A stretch of DNA of 64,000 nucleotides from Sinelater perroti. Its lineage: Eukaryota > Arthropoda > Insecta > Coleoptera > Elateridae. Numbering within the stretch: the stretch's first letter is position 1; each line of letters begins with the position of its first letter. The notes under the pieces were generated by a model, which saw nothing but the letters and a program-made list of their open reading frames with translations, was not told the DNA's origin and made no database searches. The DNA lies in NCBI GenBank assembly GCA_036346155.1, contig JARFIY010000341.1, forward strand, positions 8,131,001 to 8,195,000, written 5' to 3'. The position numbers and the translations under genes were made by a program. Positions 46,951 through 59,006 of the stretch are shown one piece after another.

Positions 46951-47199
46951 AGTCAACATGAACAAAATCTTAATAAATTAACCTCTTCAGAACTACCACA
47001 TGACGATGCGTGACTAGAATGGTCTAGTTAGCGTACAAAATGGATTAGACCGTTAATCAATTTCTCGTTTGTTACACCTCATCCCCGTGGCTATAAGTTT
47101 GCTTAAAATATTAGGGTGAAATGTTGAAAATGTGTATGCGTTATTTTTTTAAATATAAACACATATTGGGATCGCGTTTTTAAGGCAACATTAGGGAAA
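46951..47199. other. AT-rich spacer
   Basis: Nothing recognised. Confidence 0.5.
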
Positions 47200-48250
47200 G
47201 TTCGTTGGGTCAAAGCCCCAAACAGGAAGCGTGCGTGCCATCCGAATCCGCCATAGGTTCAAGCGCCGTGCCTTCGCGTACGGGGCGTCGCTGCCCTTCA
47301 ATTCCATCAGGATTACACGCATGTTAACGAACATTTCTATTACGCCGCCCAATTTCTATGCAGATCGGTCCCGACGGCCTAGTCGCGGCCAGCGCCGCGC
47401 AATTCGCAGTTATACCATTCCGATCAATTGGGGCGCTTTAACGACCGACGCGCCGCGTCCCTCGCCCTTGTAAACAAACCAATGGAGCCCATCAATAATC
47501 AATTTTAAGGCCTGTCGTGCCACCGCGCCGCATTAATGCCAATTAAGCACCCCCATGCCGGCGGCCCATAAACCCACTTAGCGCGCTCCGACCATCGAGC
47601 TGGGCGTTGGCGACGCATGGGGCGCATTAGCGTAACGGCTTTCAGGACGCCGTAACGCATCCTCGGCTGGCATTCCACGGTATCGTCTTCAACTATCGAT
47701 CCTTTGTTTTCGCGAGCTCACGCGTGCAGAGTGACGAGCCGTCCGCGGCCCTGACGGGGAAGGCCCGCGCGGAGGGCGCATTTTTGATTAATCGGTTCGG
47801 AATTGAAGCGGCGTCATCGCGGCTTATTAATTACCGAACGGCAAAAAGCCGGCGTCACCCGCAGGAAGAAAAATGAGGGCAGGCCGGCGGGTTGTGTCAC
47901 GTTTTTATCCTGTTGTGTTCCGAAGCCCTCGTCGCTGTCATGTACCCACCACACGCGCCGCCGAGAGCACGGAACGGATTGGGAGCAAACGCGGAATTTT
48001 CAGGAAGGCGGCTGCGAGCGCGCCACGAAATTTCAAGTATTTTAATTTGCGAAGAACGCAAGCATTCCTCCGCCGAGGCTGCTGTTGTACTGCATGGGCG
48101 CGAGCAGCCGCCGGGGGAGGTTTTAATTAGGGGTTGTGGAAACAGCCGTTCAAGTAGCCGCAACGGCTGGTCTGGGCAGAAATGTTCAATTAAGGGGATG
48201 GAATTAACGCATCCGAGATTATGAGGCAGCAGCTGGTGTAAGCCGCAATA
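47200..48250. other. GC-rich CpG-retaining island F, largest candidate conserved non-coding element
   Basis: About 1 kb of GC-rich, CG-dense sequence with sharp borders. Transcription-factor-like words cluster at 47465-47800: forkhead-type TGTAAACAAA (47469-47478), tandem ATCAAT (47491 and 47498), CATTAATGCCAATTAAGCAC (47531-47550), CCATAAACC (47576-47584) and TTGATTAATCGG (47784-47795). Frames of 80-110 codons lie on both strands (47803-48224) but overlap each other and have arginine/alanine-rich chance composition. No transposon motif. The main alternative is a promoter plus untranslated exon. Confidence 0.5.
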
Positions 48251-49079
48251 ATCTAACGGGGGAAGGTTTTGACCTTTTGTATATATATAACCTTTACCCC
48301 CTAGGAATTTAAAGGGCGATCAAGTTCCGAAGCAAGCCGTTGTTGGTTACACGGTAGAAGTGACGAATATGCATCTATAGCTTTGGTAATTAAATTGCAG
48401 TATTTCACACGAATAGGATTCTATAGAAGCTTATGATCTAGAAATACTTTTAGATTAAAATGCACATTTCAGCTAAGGTAGAGATAGCTAGGAATACGAA
48501 GGGAATCATGGCTTGCGAACTGAACATATCTAAAATACGAGGGTAATACGCGAAATATGCCGGGATAGCAACGCTTGTCTTGTGTACTGTAAACAGTAGT
48601 TTAGTAGGCAGTACTCAGTAAGAAGACAGTTGTGTTAAAGTTTGCTTATACGCTAGATCCCGTCAAATGTGAAGTGTGTGCGGTAATACGATTTCTGTGT
48701 AAACAAAAAGCTTTCAGACGCCGCGATTTATTGCAACATGTGTAATATTAAATTAAAATAAAGTACACAACAATGTAACAACCACAAACTCTTACATTTC
48801 AGGGTTGCGATATTAATCACACCGAAACCATAGCAGATGTACTCACTGAACGTTTTTCTCAAACAACACAGAACGTAAGCGAGATACGTTAGCAAAGCAA
48901 AAGAAGCAGCTTAAAAGCTAACGCCCCTGCAATTCATTATAGATCACCAAACATTTCAAAATAAATAAATCTGAATCAAATGCCTTGGCTTCAACTCAAA
49001 ATTTGACTTAACGCTGTCGATGTTTCCGGTCTGAAGAAAACAACATGTAAGGTCACCCCAAAGCCCAAAATGTATACAC
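48251..49079. other. Spacer
   Basis: Nothing recognised. Confidence 0.45.
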
Positions 49080-49815
49080 AAATATTGAAGCCCCCAGACC
49101 AACAGAATTACTGCCAAAAATAAGGCAAAACGTTTGAAGAACTCTTCTCTTCATGAATCAAATATATCCGACAGAATTGCACAAGAAAATCAATATGGTT
49201 CCATGTCCTAACGATCACCTAAAGATGCTCTACAATACCCCAATTAGTAACGTTTATATTTCTAAATATTGAGGGTTATTTGGTAACGCCCGGAGACTCA
49301 TTGAGGAACTTAACCACCAAACATTCTTTTGAACCTCGCAAAGGCTACCTACATTACACAGACATTGAAGCTTCAAAAACAACGTCTAAAGGCTGTATTT
49401 AGGCTTCGACGGCAGAGACCTTGTTCTGGAATATTATCGTCACTCGAATACACATTCTAAAGCGGTATACACTTCCAAGGGTTCGTATATGTTATAAGGG
49501 TTAATAACTTTAAACTGGCACATTCAGCAAATAATACTTTTCAAGACATTCGCACCTGGACCCAGTTCCCAACTTAAACAAGCACGTTAAACTTCAAACA
49601 ACAAAAAAATTGATGTCTTAACACAGAAAACCATCAGATCATATGAATTAACATGCGAACACAATAATCGACATAGGCAAGCAGTAGAAAAACAATCAAT
49701 AAGAATGGTAAAGATATTACAGTAGACGTTTTTAAAATAATTTAACACCACTAACCCTACTGAATCTATACTGCCGACGTATATAAAGTTACTAAATACA
49801 AAAGTATTATTAGTA

Positions 49816-50516
49816 GGTGTATAAATAAGTTCTCAGCTTTTTTCTGCAAAATTAAAGTTTTATTTACAAAAAAAACAAAACAAAAAAAGCTTAAGTATCA
49901 AGGTATTCTCCGTTGGCATCGATGACCTTTTGCCATCTTTCGGGTAGCTTGCGAATTCCCTGGTGATAGAAGCTCACCGGCTTCGAGACGATAAAGTTAT
50001 CGATGTATTTTCGGACTTCTTCTGTTTTTAAGTGCGTATCAGTCAAGTGATGCTGTAACGACCGGAATAACTGACAATCGGAAGGGGCCATGTCTGGGCT
50101 ATACGCCGCATGTGGGAGAAGTTCCCAGCCTAACGCGTCTGCAGCTTATCCGTGTCAAATGTTTGAGGGCGTCCAGCGCGTGGTTGATCTTCAAGACTAA
50201 ACTCTCCTCCATTTTTTGCACGTTGCATGACTTACAGCATTCTCACCATATTCAGCACAAATCATTTCGGTGGCTTCAGCAGCGTTTTTCTTAAGATGAA
50301 ACGCGAAGTCGATAGAAAGTCTAATATGCTCTTTTGTGATTGCCATCGTGAACACAGCTGATTATTGAAGTTATGTGCATCAAACGCCAAATCCCATGAT
50401 GTTTCGAAAAACTAAATGTCATTGCTTTAAAACCGCAAGAGGGCGGACTAATACATTACATGTAAACAGTGATTTGCGTCCTGTGAAATCTAAAGCTGAG
50501 AACTTATTTATACACT
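49816..50516 (-). mobile_element. Internally deleted mariner with about 26-bp terminal inverted repeats
   Basis: TA at 49814-49815 and 50517-50518 flank a 701-bp element. Left end GGTGTATAAATAAGTTCTCA (49816-49835) matches the reverse complement of the right end (50516-50497) with a single difference at the first base. Pairing continues over about 26 bp. It is inserted in an R1-like LINE relic, so it is younger than that LINE. About half the usual mariner length. Confidence 0.93.
49891..50346 (-). pseudogene. mariner transposase, central domain deleted
   Basis: Starts MAITKEHIRLSIDFAFHLKK at 50346, continues AAEATEMICAEYGENAVSHA (first helix-turn-helix), then after frame changes FSLEDQPRAGRP-like sequence. 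It then jumps to AYSPDMAPSDCQLFRSLQHH with the third catalytic Asp, and IRKLPERWQKVIDANGEYLD to a stop at 49891. The second helix-turn-helix and first two catalytic Asp blocks are missing. The 66-codon C-terminal frame is open, so decay is moderate. Confidence 0.9.
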
Positions 50517-51010
50517 TAATAAGACAGAATTCCGTTAAACTCACCGCAAGACATCGCCAATTTTGCCCATGTCATGCAATCAAAATAAAACTTTTATGAT
50601 CTTCCATACTGCACTATAAGTCGACAGCTATGGAACTCTCAGGAGTCTACATACTATGAGAACAAAAACAAAAAATTCTTTGCCGATATTAGTAAAATGA
50701 AGTCAATTTTAATTTCAAACGGCAAGTGGAAACCACCAAGAAACCCCAAAGCATATAGAAATGTTCCGAGGAATCTGAACTCTACATGTCATAACGTTCG
50801 GTTGAGTGTGAAGTCATTTAGACTATAATTAAAAATTACAATAACAGTGTGGCCTCGCGTGAGTTCATGCCCTTCGAACTGAGAGGTTAAGGTTCTCATA
50901 TGTTCAACCTTACTGATCAATCGTAGCTTACCATTCTAATACTCGATTACTCTTACTGGCTGAGTAGGCCACCTGTGAGGCATCTAAGCTCAGGATTAAA
51001 TCTCTATGTT

Positions 51011-54000
51011 ATTTAGACTTAAAAGGCAAATAAAACTCACAAACTGGCAGGAATCGCACAACTGATCTTACTGATAGACCGTTTATATATGTTAAAGAAA
51101 CATTCTCAAAATAGTTATTAAAAGAATAAAACGCTGCCAAGTCTCATAATTAGAAAAGTAATAAAAGTTTTCCAATTTTTTAATTACAAAATTCAAAGTA
51201 ACCTTAAGAAGTCCGCTAAGCATCAATCAGCTCGCCGTTTTTTGTACAGCGCTAAGACGTAACTCAACCTATGAGCAATATCAAAATAGTTCTACCAGTA
51301 ACTAATCCGCAATAACTTCATTTCATTCTTAAAGCATATATCACATCAAATACCACGCAAAAATCCTCAACCCCCAAAAAATTAAAGTGGCCAAAATATA
51401 CGATAAACGCCAAGAGGCAACTGAATAAAATGCTCAAAAATTTAGTAACAATTTTCTCATAGTCAAAACTTTAGTTTTCACTAAAATTCGATGTTAGCTC
51501 ATAGAACTCGCATGTGTTAAACATATCTCTTTCTAAGGGGTAGTACTGTTTTGGAACTAAAACAACACGACTAAATGAAGCACATCATTGTATTAAGAGT
51601 AAGAAAGCTTCCCCAAAAGCGAATTAATTATTTGAACATTCAAAACATCTCATTATTCTCACTAACATTCTTTGAAATTTAAAGGAAAACTTTGTTCTAA
51701 GTCTGAGGTAGAAAATATGAAAGACATAGGAAAAAAGTTCAGTTGTAAAATTCCTTCCATGAAGAACATACTATGGCACAGAACTTGTAGAATCAAAGAC
51801 ATTTCATTCCAGAAAAGCATACAACCTACAGATTTGGCGACTAAAGGAAAAGTTAATACGGGAGCTGTAAAAAGTAAAAAAGTCAATTTACTGAAAAAGG
51901 TTGATCTAGAAAGTTTACATTGGAATTAATTATCAATTTAGATACGGTAATTAACATCTTTTACTTTTTTATCATATTCTAGTCTATCAGTCTTCACGAT
52001 TTAGTTAAAAAATATTACTAACATTAATAAAATAAGAAGATTCACCAATAAAGTAAAAATATTTAGAAGAATAAGAAATATTAAACTTATTTAGAAGCCT
52101 TAAGGCAAATACTGCAGATACATAAACCAAAAAAAGATAATAAAATTGTTATTCTGTGGACATCATAGTTTTTTTTTAAATTTGAGTCTGAAATCAAGAA
52201 ACCTAACATATAATTCACTTTAATCCATTCTCGTCTACCTTTTAGTTTAGAAGTGCAATTGTATGAATAATATCCAAGAGTAGATAGAAAACAAAATAAA
52301 ATAAATGCTTAAAAAAGACATCAAGTGATCTCTTAGAAACTCTCAAGGTCGTTAAGAATGGATCCAAGTCGCAAACCAAATTTCAAGTTTATTGCATGAT
52401 TATTACAAAATTATTTTGTTAAAAAATTAATTAAAAATTATAGTGCCTCGAATTAAATTCAAACGTCCTGACCTGGTAGTCGATGATATAAGATTCTAAC
52501 GCGCATGCGTCAATGAGGACGACTTTACAAGCAGGGTTAATTGAAAGTTATACAGATGTAGAGTGTGGTCCTCGGTTTGCAATTACTGAGCGAGCCTGTC
52601 CATCGAAAAGGAGAAAGGAGGGGAGGGGGAATAAAATCCCCAGGCTCGTGGTTAACAGGGCCTGACATTTCATATATTGCTCTTTATGTTAAAAAAATTT
52701 GCTATTTTTTAAATAATGCTTCGGGAGTCCATATTTTGATTCTACGCGAATTCAAAAAGTGTAAAGGTGCATCCTTTTTATTAGACTCAAGCTTCATATC
52801 TGCTTACGACCTTTTTTAAAAATTTGGTTTAATGGTAGCAATCTGAAGCAAATCATTCGCAATTGGTAATAGTAGCCGCGGAATAAATTTTGCTGTGATA
52901 CGTTTGATGTTGACATCTTTCGTCAAATTTCACACTTTAGTTTTGGGGTTCTCAATTTATCTTTTAGTTAGTTCTCGAACCATAAGTCACCGAGTCTTAT
53001 TAATTGTAGCCCGTACATGTTTAACATTTTTCGGTGTTCTGCTTATTGTTGGACTACCAAAACATGAAATACTTTCAACAGATTCCTGGTAGTCTCCAGA
53101 TCATTTGAATTATGGTTTCATTGGATTTTTCCCGAAAGGGAAATTTTTTGCTTTACTGTTTCAATCATTGTACATTATACGTTATATCTACTCGGTCAGT
53201 GACATGTAGCTTCCAGATGATCAGGCCAGTGAAGTCGTCCTCTTTCACCCACGCGCAGTACAGTCCACTCTTATTAACTCTCGAAAGTCTGTAAAGCGTG
53301 GGCGGACGTTAATGCGATCACAATCCTATCTGTTTGTTTGTTTATGTAAGTGTTTGTTGACGCGATATCTCTGGAACTACTTGACCGATTCACTTCATAT
53401 TTGGTCAGTAGATATCTTAGATCGATATCTTCGGTACTTCAGACCTGTAGCTCTCATTTGATCCGACGTACGGGGTTCACAAAGGCACACGCATGACTTA
53501 CTTCGTAGCCTTTCCGGATTTTACATCGGTTTTGTTTGTATAGCATTCATTGGGTCATTCCCGAAAATTATTTGAATCACCCGAATAGTTTCTGAGGCCA
53601 AATTTGATGCAGGTCCTATTACTACTTTATGATCACATACTATGTGTATCCTCTTACCAACGTCTAACTCCCAAATGACCCAGCAGTGAATTAGTCCTCA
53701 TTAATGTATGCATATTCCAGTCCGCTCTCATCTACCCTCAGGCTACGCTGGGACCAATCTGTTTTCATTACATTAACATTGGTTGAACATTTTCTGGGAA
53801 AATCTCGTATATCTACCACTTGTGCATTTGCATGCAGCAAAATACAAGACGGCTGCAATTTAAATTGGTTTAGTAAATAAATTGCAAAACTTGAATAAGT
53901 GATTCTGATTTCTATTGTAGTATTATGTAAAAATTGTTGACATAAACAAAACTAAAAAATATTTTAGAGGCTCAGTAAAACATTTCTGCGGACCAGGCGT

Positions 54001-54099
54001 TGGTTCTCGATTCTCCTGTGAGCAAATATAACAACTAATCTGCATCCGACGTAATGTAAAGCTAGAACATTCATCCGAAGGAAACATTTGAATCATTTA
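51011..54099. other. Long AT-rich spacer
   Basis: No coding motif recognised over 3 kb. Frames of 60-85 codons (for example 51672-51929, K-rich) look composition-driven. Near 53330-53400 the phrase TATCTCTGGAACTACTTGAC resembles an insect interspersed repeat, class unknown. Confidence 0.4.
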
Positions 54100-54600
54100 A
54101 AAGGATTGAATAAAAATATGAAATAGCTGGGAATTTGTTGAAAGTGTACGTTTTGGCAGACCAGCAACAAGGTAAATATCGGGGTATAATCAACAAGGGA
54201 TTGGAACATAGCATTGTAGTTGCTAGAGACTTGGTTCAGACTGCTACTAACGAGCCCAATTTCCTCAAAAATGTCACAACCGGATAAGAAACGTGAACTC
54301 ACGGATGCGATCGGGAAACAAAGGCTCAGATGACTCAATAGTAGTCTCCTGGTTCGTAAAGTCTGAAGATATGCAAAAATCACAGTAAACTTTAAACTTT
54401 ATTAACAGTTTTTTTAGAAATTGTTACAAAAAGTACTACTTTAATGTTCGTCAGTTGCAAAATGTAATACAAAAGCGTGCTCACCAATTCTTCACATTTC
54501 GGACAGAATTTTTTGTCGAAACATCAAACCGCGCAGGTGAATCGTTCACCTTATAGTCTACACTTGTTGTTTTGCGACAAGGTAGTAATTTGTGATTCCA
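54100..54600 (+). pseudogene. mariner transposase fragment
   Basis: Plus-strand relic. DLVQTATNEPNFLKNVTTG (about 54225-54283) is followed by ET-x-TH and CDRETKAQ, the region of the first catalytic Asp. Further on, in another frame, FLSKHQTAQVNRSPYSLHLL (about 54510-54570) corresponds to the stretch leading to the third catalytic Asp. The second catalytic block and both ends of the protein are not recognisable. No terminal repeats found. Confidence 0.55.
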
Positions 54601-54809
54601 ACACAGGATTTTTGGCCAGCGGTTCTATTTACTTCTTTTTATTTTTAAACGCTGTATGGTATACGCGGTCAGTCTCAACCACATAATGCATTGCATTATA
54701 TTAATATTGGCTAGATATTTTCCAGACAACCGCGTACAAGCATAATCCAACGAGTCTAATTCACATTAGTTTGTTCATTGTACAGAGAAATTAAATCCTT
54801 CTTTGACGT
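54601..54809. other. Short spacer
   Basis: Nothing recognised. Confidence 0.5.
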
Positions 54810-56010
54810 TGCGTGACAACCACCTCCACTCAAACCTTTAACACCAACAGAAGTCTCTCAGCAAATAAAACTAGCTAACCAACGAAAAGTCCCCGTATAT
54901 GATCTTATAGTTGGTGTAAAGTATTGCAAAACCTTTCTAGGAAAACCAATTTTATGGCTCCGTTACTTTCCTGTTTTACAGAAACGTGCGCAAAATGTAA
55001 TGATTCCTAAGCCTGGAAAATCTCCTACCCATCTACAATCCTAGACCACGAGTCTCTTGTTCTTGTTTTGAAATTTTTTTTGAAAGACTTCTACTTGAAC
55101 CCATTGAAGACGCTGTAAACCTAGACCAACTTATTCCATCGTCATTCAACTATATACCAAAGCCACCGAGGCATCACTCACATGATGGAGAACCTAAAAA
55201 ACAAAAGTGTCAGCTCAGCAATCTTCTTAGACATAAAATATGCATTTGATGAAGTAAATCGGACTGATCTGTTATAGAAACTTAAACTGCACCTCCCTAG
55301 CTAGCTATACTTAGTGATAAATTCATACCTCACAGTCAGACCCTATGGAATTAAAATGAACAATTCAGTATCAAACTTCCCCAAATCACGTTTGAAGTCC
55401 ACAACTATACCTGCTCTACATTTCAGATGTACCAACTACAGACCATACTATATTAGCCATATTTGCGGACACGACCTGAAATAGTAATCGAACAACTGCA
55501 GAGGCATCTCAACTCATTACTGGTTCTGCATACATTCTTCAATGCATGCAAACCAGTATTAACCATGCCCCAAAATGAGATGAAATACTTCGAGCTGCAC
55601 CTCAAAAAAATTTCACTTGGAGTTCACATGTTTAAGTCAAAAGGAGACAAATGAATTTGAAACTCGCATGGTTACTTGGAAGACGCTTGCTGTTATGCTT
55701 ATCAAAGTCCTACCCTACAAAAGTATCCTGAAACTAATTTGGTTATATAGGATTCAAATTTGGGCATATGAGTGACTCTCAAAACACTGACCAACGCCCC
55801 CTGGTACGTAACCATCGACGCTCTCCATTATGATCTAGGAGTATTCTACGTGGCTAACAAAATTAGAAAACTTTTGACCAGACACAACGAAAATCTCCCA
55901 GGTCACCGTAACCATATTATTGAACAGCTCACTAACCAACCAACTGTTACGAGACGACTGCAACGACAATGGCCACAAGTTAGTGCTGCAACCCAACCAG
56001 AATAGAGAAA
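54810..56010 (+). pseudogene. Jockey-clade LINE, RT region, decayed
   Basis: Plus-strand relic with blocks in order. TPTEVSQQIKLANQRKVPVY (about 54840-54900) is the linker before the RT. RYFPVLQKRAQNVMIPKPGK (from about 54959) starts the fingers. AIFLDIKYAFDEVNR (about 55218-55262) is the palm motif with the first Asp. A FADDTA-like tail near 55464 is reduced to FADT. TNAPWYVTIDALHYDLGV (about 55784-55837) with VANKIRKLL is the typical Jockey C-terminus, open to a stop at 56005. Several frameshifts and stops; endonuclease absent. Confidence 0.8.
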
Positions 56011-56179
56011 GTGAAACTGAGTAGAGTTCTCCACATTACATTTACTCAGTATTCGATTTAATTAAAAAGAAAATGATCCATTTGTTAAGGCTTACAGCTA
56101 AAATCTATCCTAGATTACTCTCATAGTTTCAGAAAGATTAAAATATTAATTATCTAACGCATTCTATACATCAACGCCT

Positions 56180-56680
56180 AATAAACTTCCAATGCAGTTT
56201 AGAGCAACCTTCTGCCTGATTATCGCGGAAATGATCTTTTTGCACAACATTATCAACAGCTCTTCCAGGACTCCTGCCCTCCGCTGCTATTTTCGGCGTC
56301 GCAGAATTTACAAAACACTTTCCTCCCGAAGGCGTGTTTGTAAGCCCCGTAAATATTTACGACAAACATTTTTAAAAACACTTAACCCGAATATCATCAA
56401 ACGCGCGCGCGTCAGCGCCCAATCTACATAAAAACAAATTAAGTGCACCGCTAGGCCTAGCCGCGATCGCATTCGCGAGTGCACCGTGCAGCTGCTATCG
56501 GTGCACTTTATCAAATTGGACTAGAGTGACAGTGCAAGGTTAACGATTATTCAACGGCGTTATGCGCCGTTATTATACACGACCCGTCGCAGTAAAAATG
56601 AGGCAGCTAACGAGCCTGCGTCAGACAGCAGATAAAGAATGCAATAAAGCAGCTTCCTTATACGGCAGATGTAATCGCCG
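56180..56680. other. CpG-rich island G with palindromes, candidate conserved non-coding element
   Basis: CG-dense island with palindromic elements: AAGTGCACCG (56441-56450) with its inverted copy CGGTGCACTT (56499-56508) and a further direct copy of the core (56479-56487), CTAGGCCTAG (56451-56460), GCGATCGC (56463-56470), and a perfect hairpin AACGGCG-TTATG-CGCCGTT (56553-56571). GATA-like CAGATAAAG is near 56631. No recognised protein or transposon motif. Confidence 0.4.
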
Positions 56681-57051
56681 CTGGCGCGATTTTATCGACT
56701 GAAAGGACATCAAAGGACGTCCTGTGTGTCCGCAAATTGAGATCTGTAGGAAATTGCTCCATCGGGATTATCATCTTCAAAATCGAACTTTCAGACACCT
56801 TTTTTGGATTCATGAAACATTTTTGGCCAACAAGAAAGATCAACTATTGAAAATTAATCCTTTGTGGGAGTTCGTTTGTCACCCGATCTGATATTGAATG
56901 CTTTCCTAGATTATCGGCCCAGTATACAAATCTGCTAATATTTTGTAGCAATATGTTGTAATCATTGATGAAGGTAGACCTAACTTTACCCATCAATTTA
57001 CAATTCTTCTTTATTGAGCTTATAAATGGGGATCTGATTATATCAAACAAC
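56681..57051. other. Spacer
   Basis: Nothing recognised. Confidence 0.45.
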
Positions 57052-57084
57052 TAAAGGGTGTTCGTTAAGAAATGACAAATTTGA

Positions 57085-58735
57085 ATTAGTCTTTATTATA
57101 AAACCAGACAGTGAGGATATTTCTCAGACCAAATCTTATCATCTAATCAGCCTTATGTCTTTCTTTCTAAAGACACTAGAAAGACTTTATGACAGAGAAA
57201 CAAGAAATAGCCCACTAGCAACTAGTCCACTACACTCTTAATCAGTAAGCATACATCTCGGGAAGGTCTACGGAATATGCACCACACTTGGTGGTAGGGC
57301 GGATAGAAAAATCGCTAGACAACAAAATTTCCACCTGGTCGTATTTAATGGGCGTCTTTGACAATATGACCTTCGATAGTATTGATACAGCCCTTCGATA
57401 ACAAGAGGTAAATAACACCATAAGAGAGTGGTTTCTACAACTTCTGTATCACAGAGCTGTACAAATTACCGTGGGAGAAAAGACTATCAGAATCTAAAGG
57501 CTGTCCCGAAGGAGGTGCACTGTCACCCCTATTATGAAACCTAGTAGTAGACAACCTTCTTAAGCGACTCAATGGTAAAGGATTTTACGTAATAGGTTAT
57601 GCCGACATAATTATCTTGCTCACCGACAAGTAAGAACAAGTGCTTTGCAACTTGATGCAAAACAGCGTTTAGAATAACTCAAGAGTGGTGTATAGAACGC
57701 TCATTATCGGTCAACCCCTCCAAGACAGTAAAGATACTATTTACAAAAAAGGAAGGTCGAAATCCGTAAGATGCCTAGATTGTTCCACACATCCCTTACC
57801 TTTTCAAATAAAGTCAAGTATCTAGGAGTTATGCTTAACAAAATCTGAATTGAGGAAATCGAAAAGTTTGCAACGGGCAATATAATAATTGAACTTATAA
57901 TATGTTATGGTGGACTGATCTGGTGGCCTAGAACCAGAGAGGTAACTGCAGCAACCAAGATCTCATACGTTCAAAGACTGGCGTGTATGAGTATCACGGC
58001 AGCAATGCGTTCTAGATCTCTAAAGTTAGCTCTAGGACTGCAGTTAACGGGACTTTTAGAACGACAAAGGAGTATGGGGAAGACCATCGGATTCTAAAGG
58101 GGCCCTATAAGAGATTCCTTTTTGGAAGCAAAGATAGATTCTCTTTCAACCATCTATAAATTTAGAAGGCTCTTCAAAATCTTTCTGAATGTGCCAGACT
58201 ATTATTCAAGTCGCGACAAATGATATCCTGGAACTCGTTTGGGTTAAAGAGCATTGTCGCTTATATGGTAATGGACACGCAGATAATATTACAAGACAAG
58301 ACTAGGAACAATCGTTCTATAGTCCTGAGCCTGCACTCTCACTATCATCAGCTGCATTCTGCACACTAATAAATCAAGAAATCCATAATAGACATTGTTG
58401 TACATGAGTCAATATGAAGATATGCCAACATTCAAACAGTTGTCTAGAGAAAAAGTCTGACTTGTAGTAGAAATATTATCAGGTCACTGCAAACTGAAAA
58501 GACATATGTACAACATGGGCTTTGTAGCGGACCCATCCTGCCGATGTTGCAATTTAGAGACAGCAGAGCTTGCAGTGGATCCATGTTGGGGGAGTGCTGG
58601 CCTGGCATGGCCAGCATCAGCGCTACTCCTCCGACGGACATCCTTAAGTTCATCCAAAGATTTGGCTAGCTTGACTGATGGGTGTATGGGGCCCAATTGA
58701 AGTCTAAGTGCGCGTGACTTTCTTACCCTCCACTT
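57085..58735 (+). pseudogene. I/LOA-group LINE: RT, RNase H and C-terminal zinc motif, decayed
   Basis: Third copy of the lineage seen at 23.1-25.3 and 34.5-36.2 kb. LVFIIKPDSEDISQTKSYHL and ISLMSFFLKTLERLYDRETR (from about 57091) are the RT start, then DIKIST and LMGVFDNMTF-like palm sequence (about 57345). EGGALSPLL (about 57505-57533) and VIGYADIIILLTDK (about 57590-57632) follow, the latter with YADD changed to YADI. QRLACMSITAAM is near 57973. RNase H remains as ILELVWVKEHCRLYGNGHAD (about 58223-58285). The C-terminus reads GHCKLKRHMYNMGFVADPSC and RCCNLETAEL (about 58480-58570). Frameshifts throughout. Confidence 0.78.
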
Positions 58736-58744
58736 TATATCCAA

Positions 58745-58985
58745 AGTCCTACGATCTTACCCATGTGATTTTTTTTGTAGGGGGTTGCAAAATCACAGGT
58801 GTACGCTAAAAACCACGTACAATTCTGGAACGGAAGGCGGAAATCACACGCGTGATTGAAGGCATCGGGTCAGACATCTGCGAGAAAGTTATCAGTAATT
58901 TTGAGGAACGCAAAATCCATGCAGACACAGGGCGAGTGGGCATATGTTTGACATTGTGTGCCATACATAAATTTTACTGATTAAT
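58745..58985 (+). pseudogene. DUF4817-like transposase C-terminus
   Basis: Reads YPCDFFCRGL (about 58755, from PLDFFLWGYL), then in a second frame IEGIGSDICEKVISNFEERK (about 58857-58918). It closes with SGHMFDIVCHT (about 58937-58970), the usual GGHM-DI-FHT ending. It lies directly before the right terminal repeat, as expected for the last exon-less part of such a transposase gene. Confidence 0.7.
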
Positions 58986-59006
58986 ATGCTTTTATAGAAC
59001 ACCCTT

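Larger units (their letters stand above)
49080..51010 (+). pseudogene. R1/LOA-like LINE relic carrying a mariner insertion
   Basis: Plus-strand relic. RIAQENQYGSM (about 49170) resembles the block before the RT palm. GYLHYTDIEASKTTSKGCI (49343-49399) is a well-kept RT segment whose next codon is a stop, followed by an FWNII-like motif in another frame. A degraded RNase H start with an Asp-x-Ser-Lys-like element lies near 50680. The 3' non-coding part contains GAACTGAGAGGTTAAGG (50876-50892). It aligns by eye with the relic at 61.66-63.73 kb, including TCTAAAGG near 49392 and 61716 and the block near 50790-50880. A mariner (49816-50516) sits between the RT and RNase H parts. Confidence 0.65.
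57054..59006 (+). mobile_element. TIR DNA transposon (DUF4817-like) containing a LINE insertion
   Basis: TA at 57052-57053 followed by AAGGGTGTTC (57054-57063), and the inverted copy GAACACCCTT ending at 59006 with TA at 59007-59008. Just inside the right end is a transposase C-terminus in the proper orientation (58745-58985). The space between is mostly a LINE relic on the same strand. The 5' part of the transposase is missing, so the LINE insertion was accompanied or followed by a deletion. Confidence 0.6.

Noticed and set aside
47231..48224. Overlapping 80-110-codon frames in island F
   Set aside because: Open on several frames of both strands at once, arginine/alanine-rich, no domain. 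Explained by GC-rich composition lowering stop frequency.
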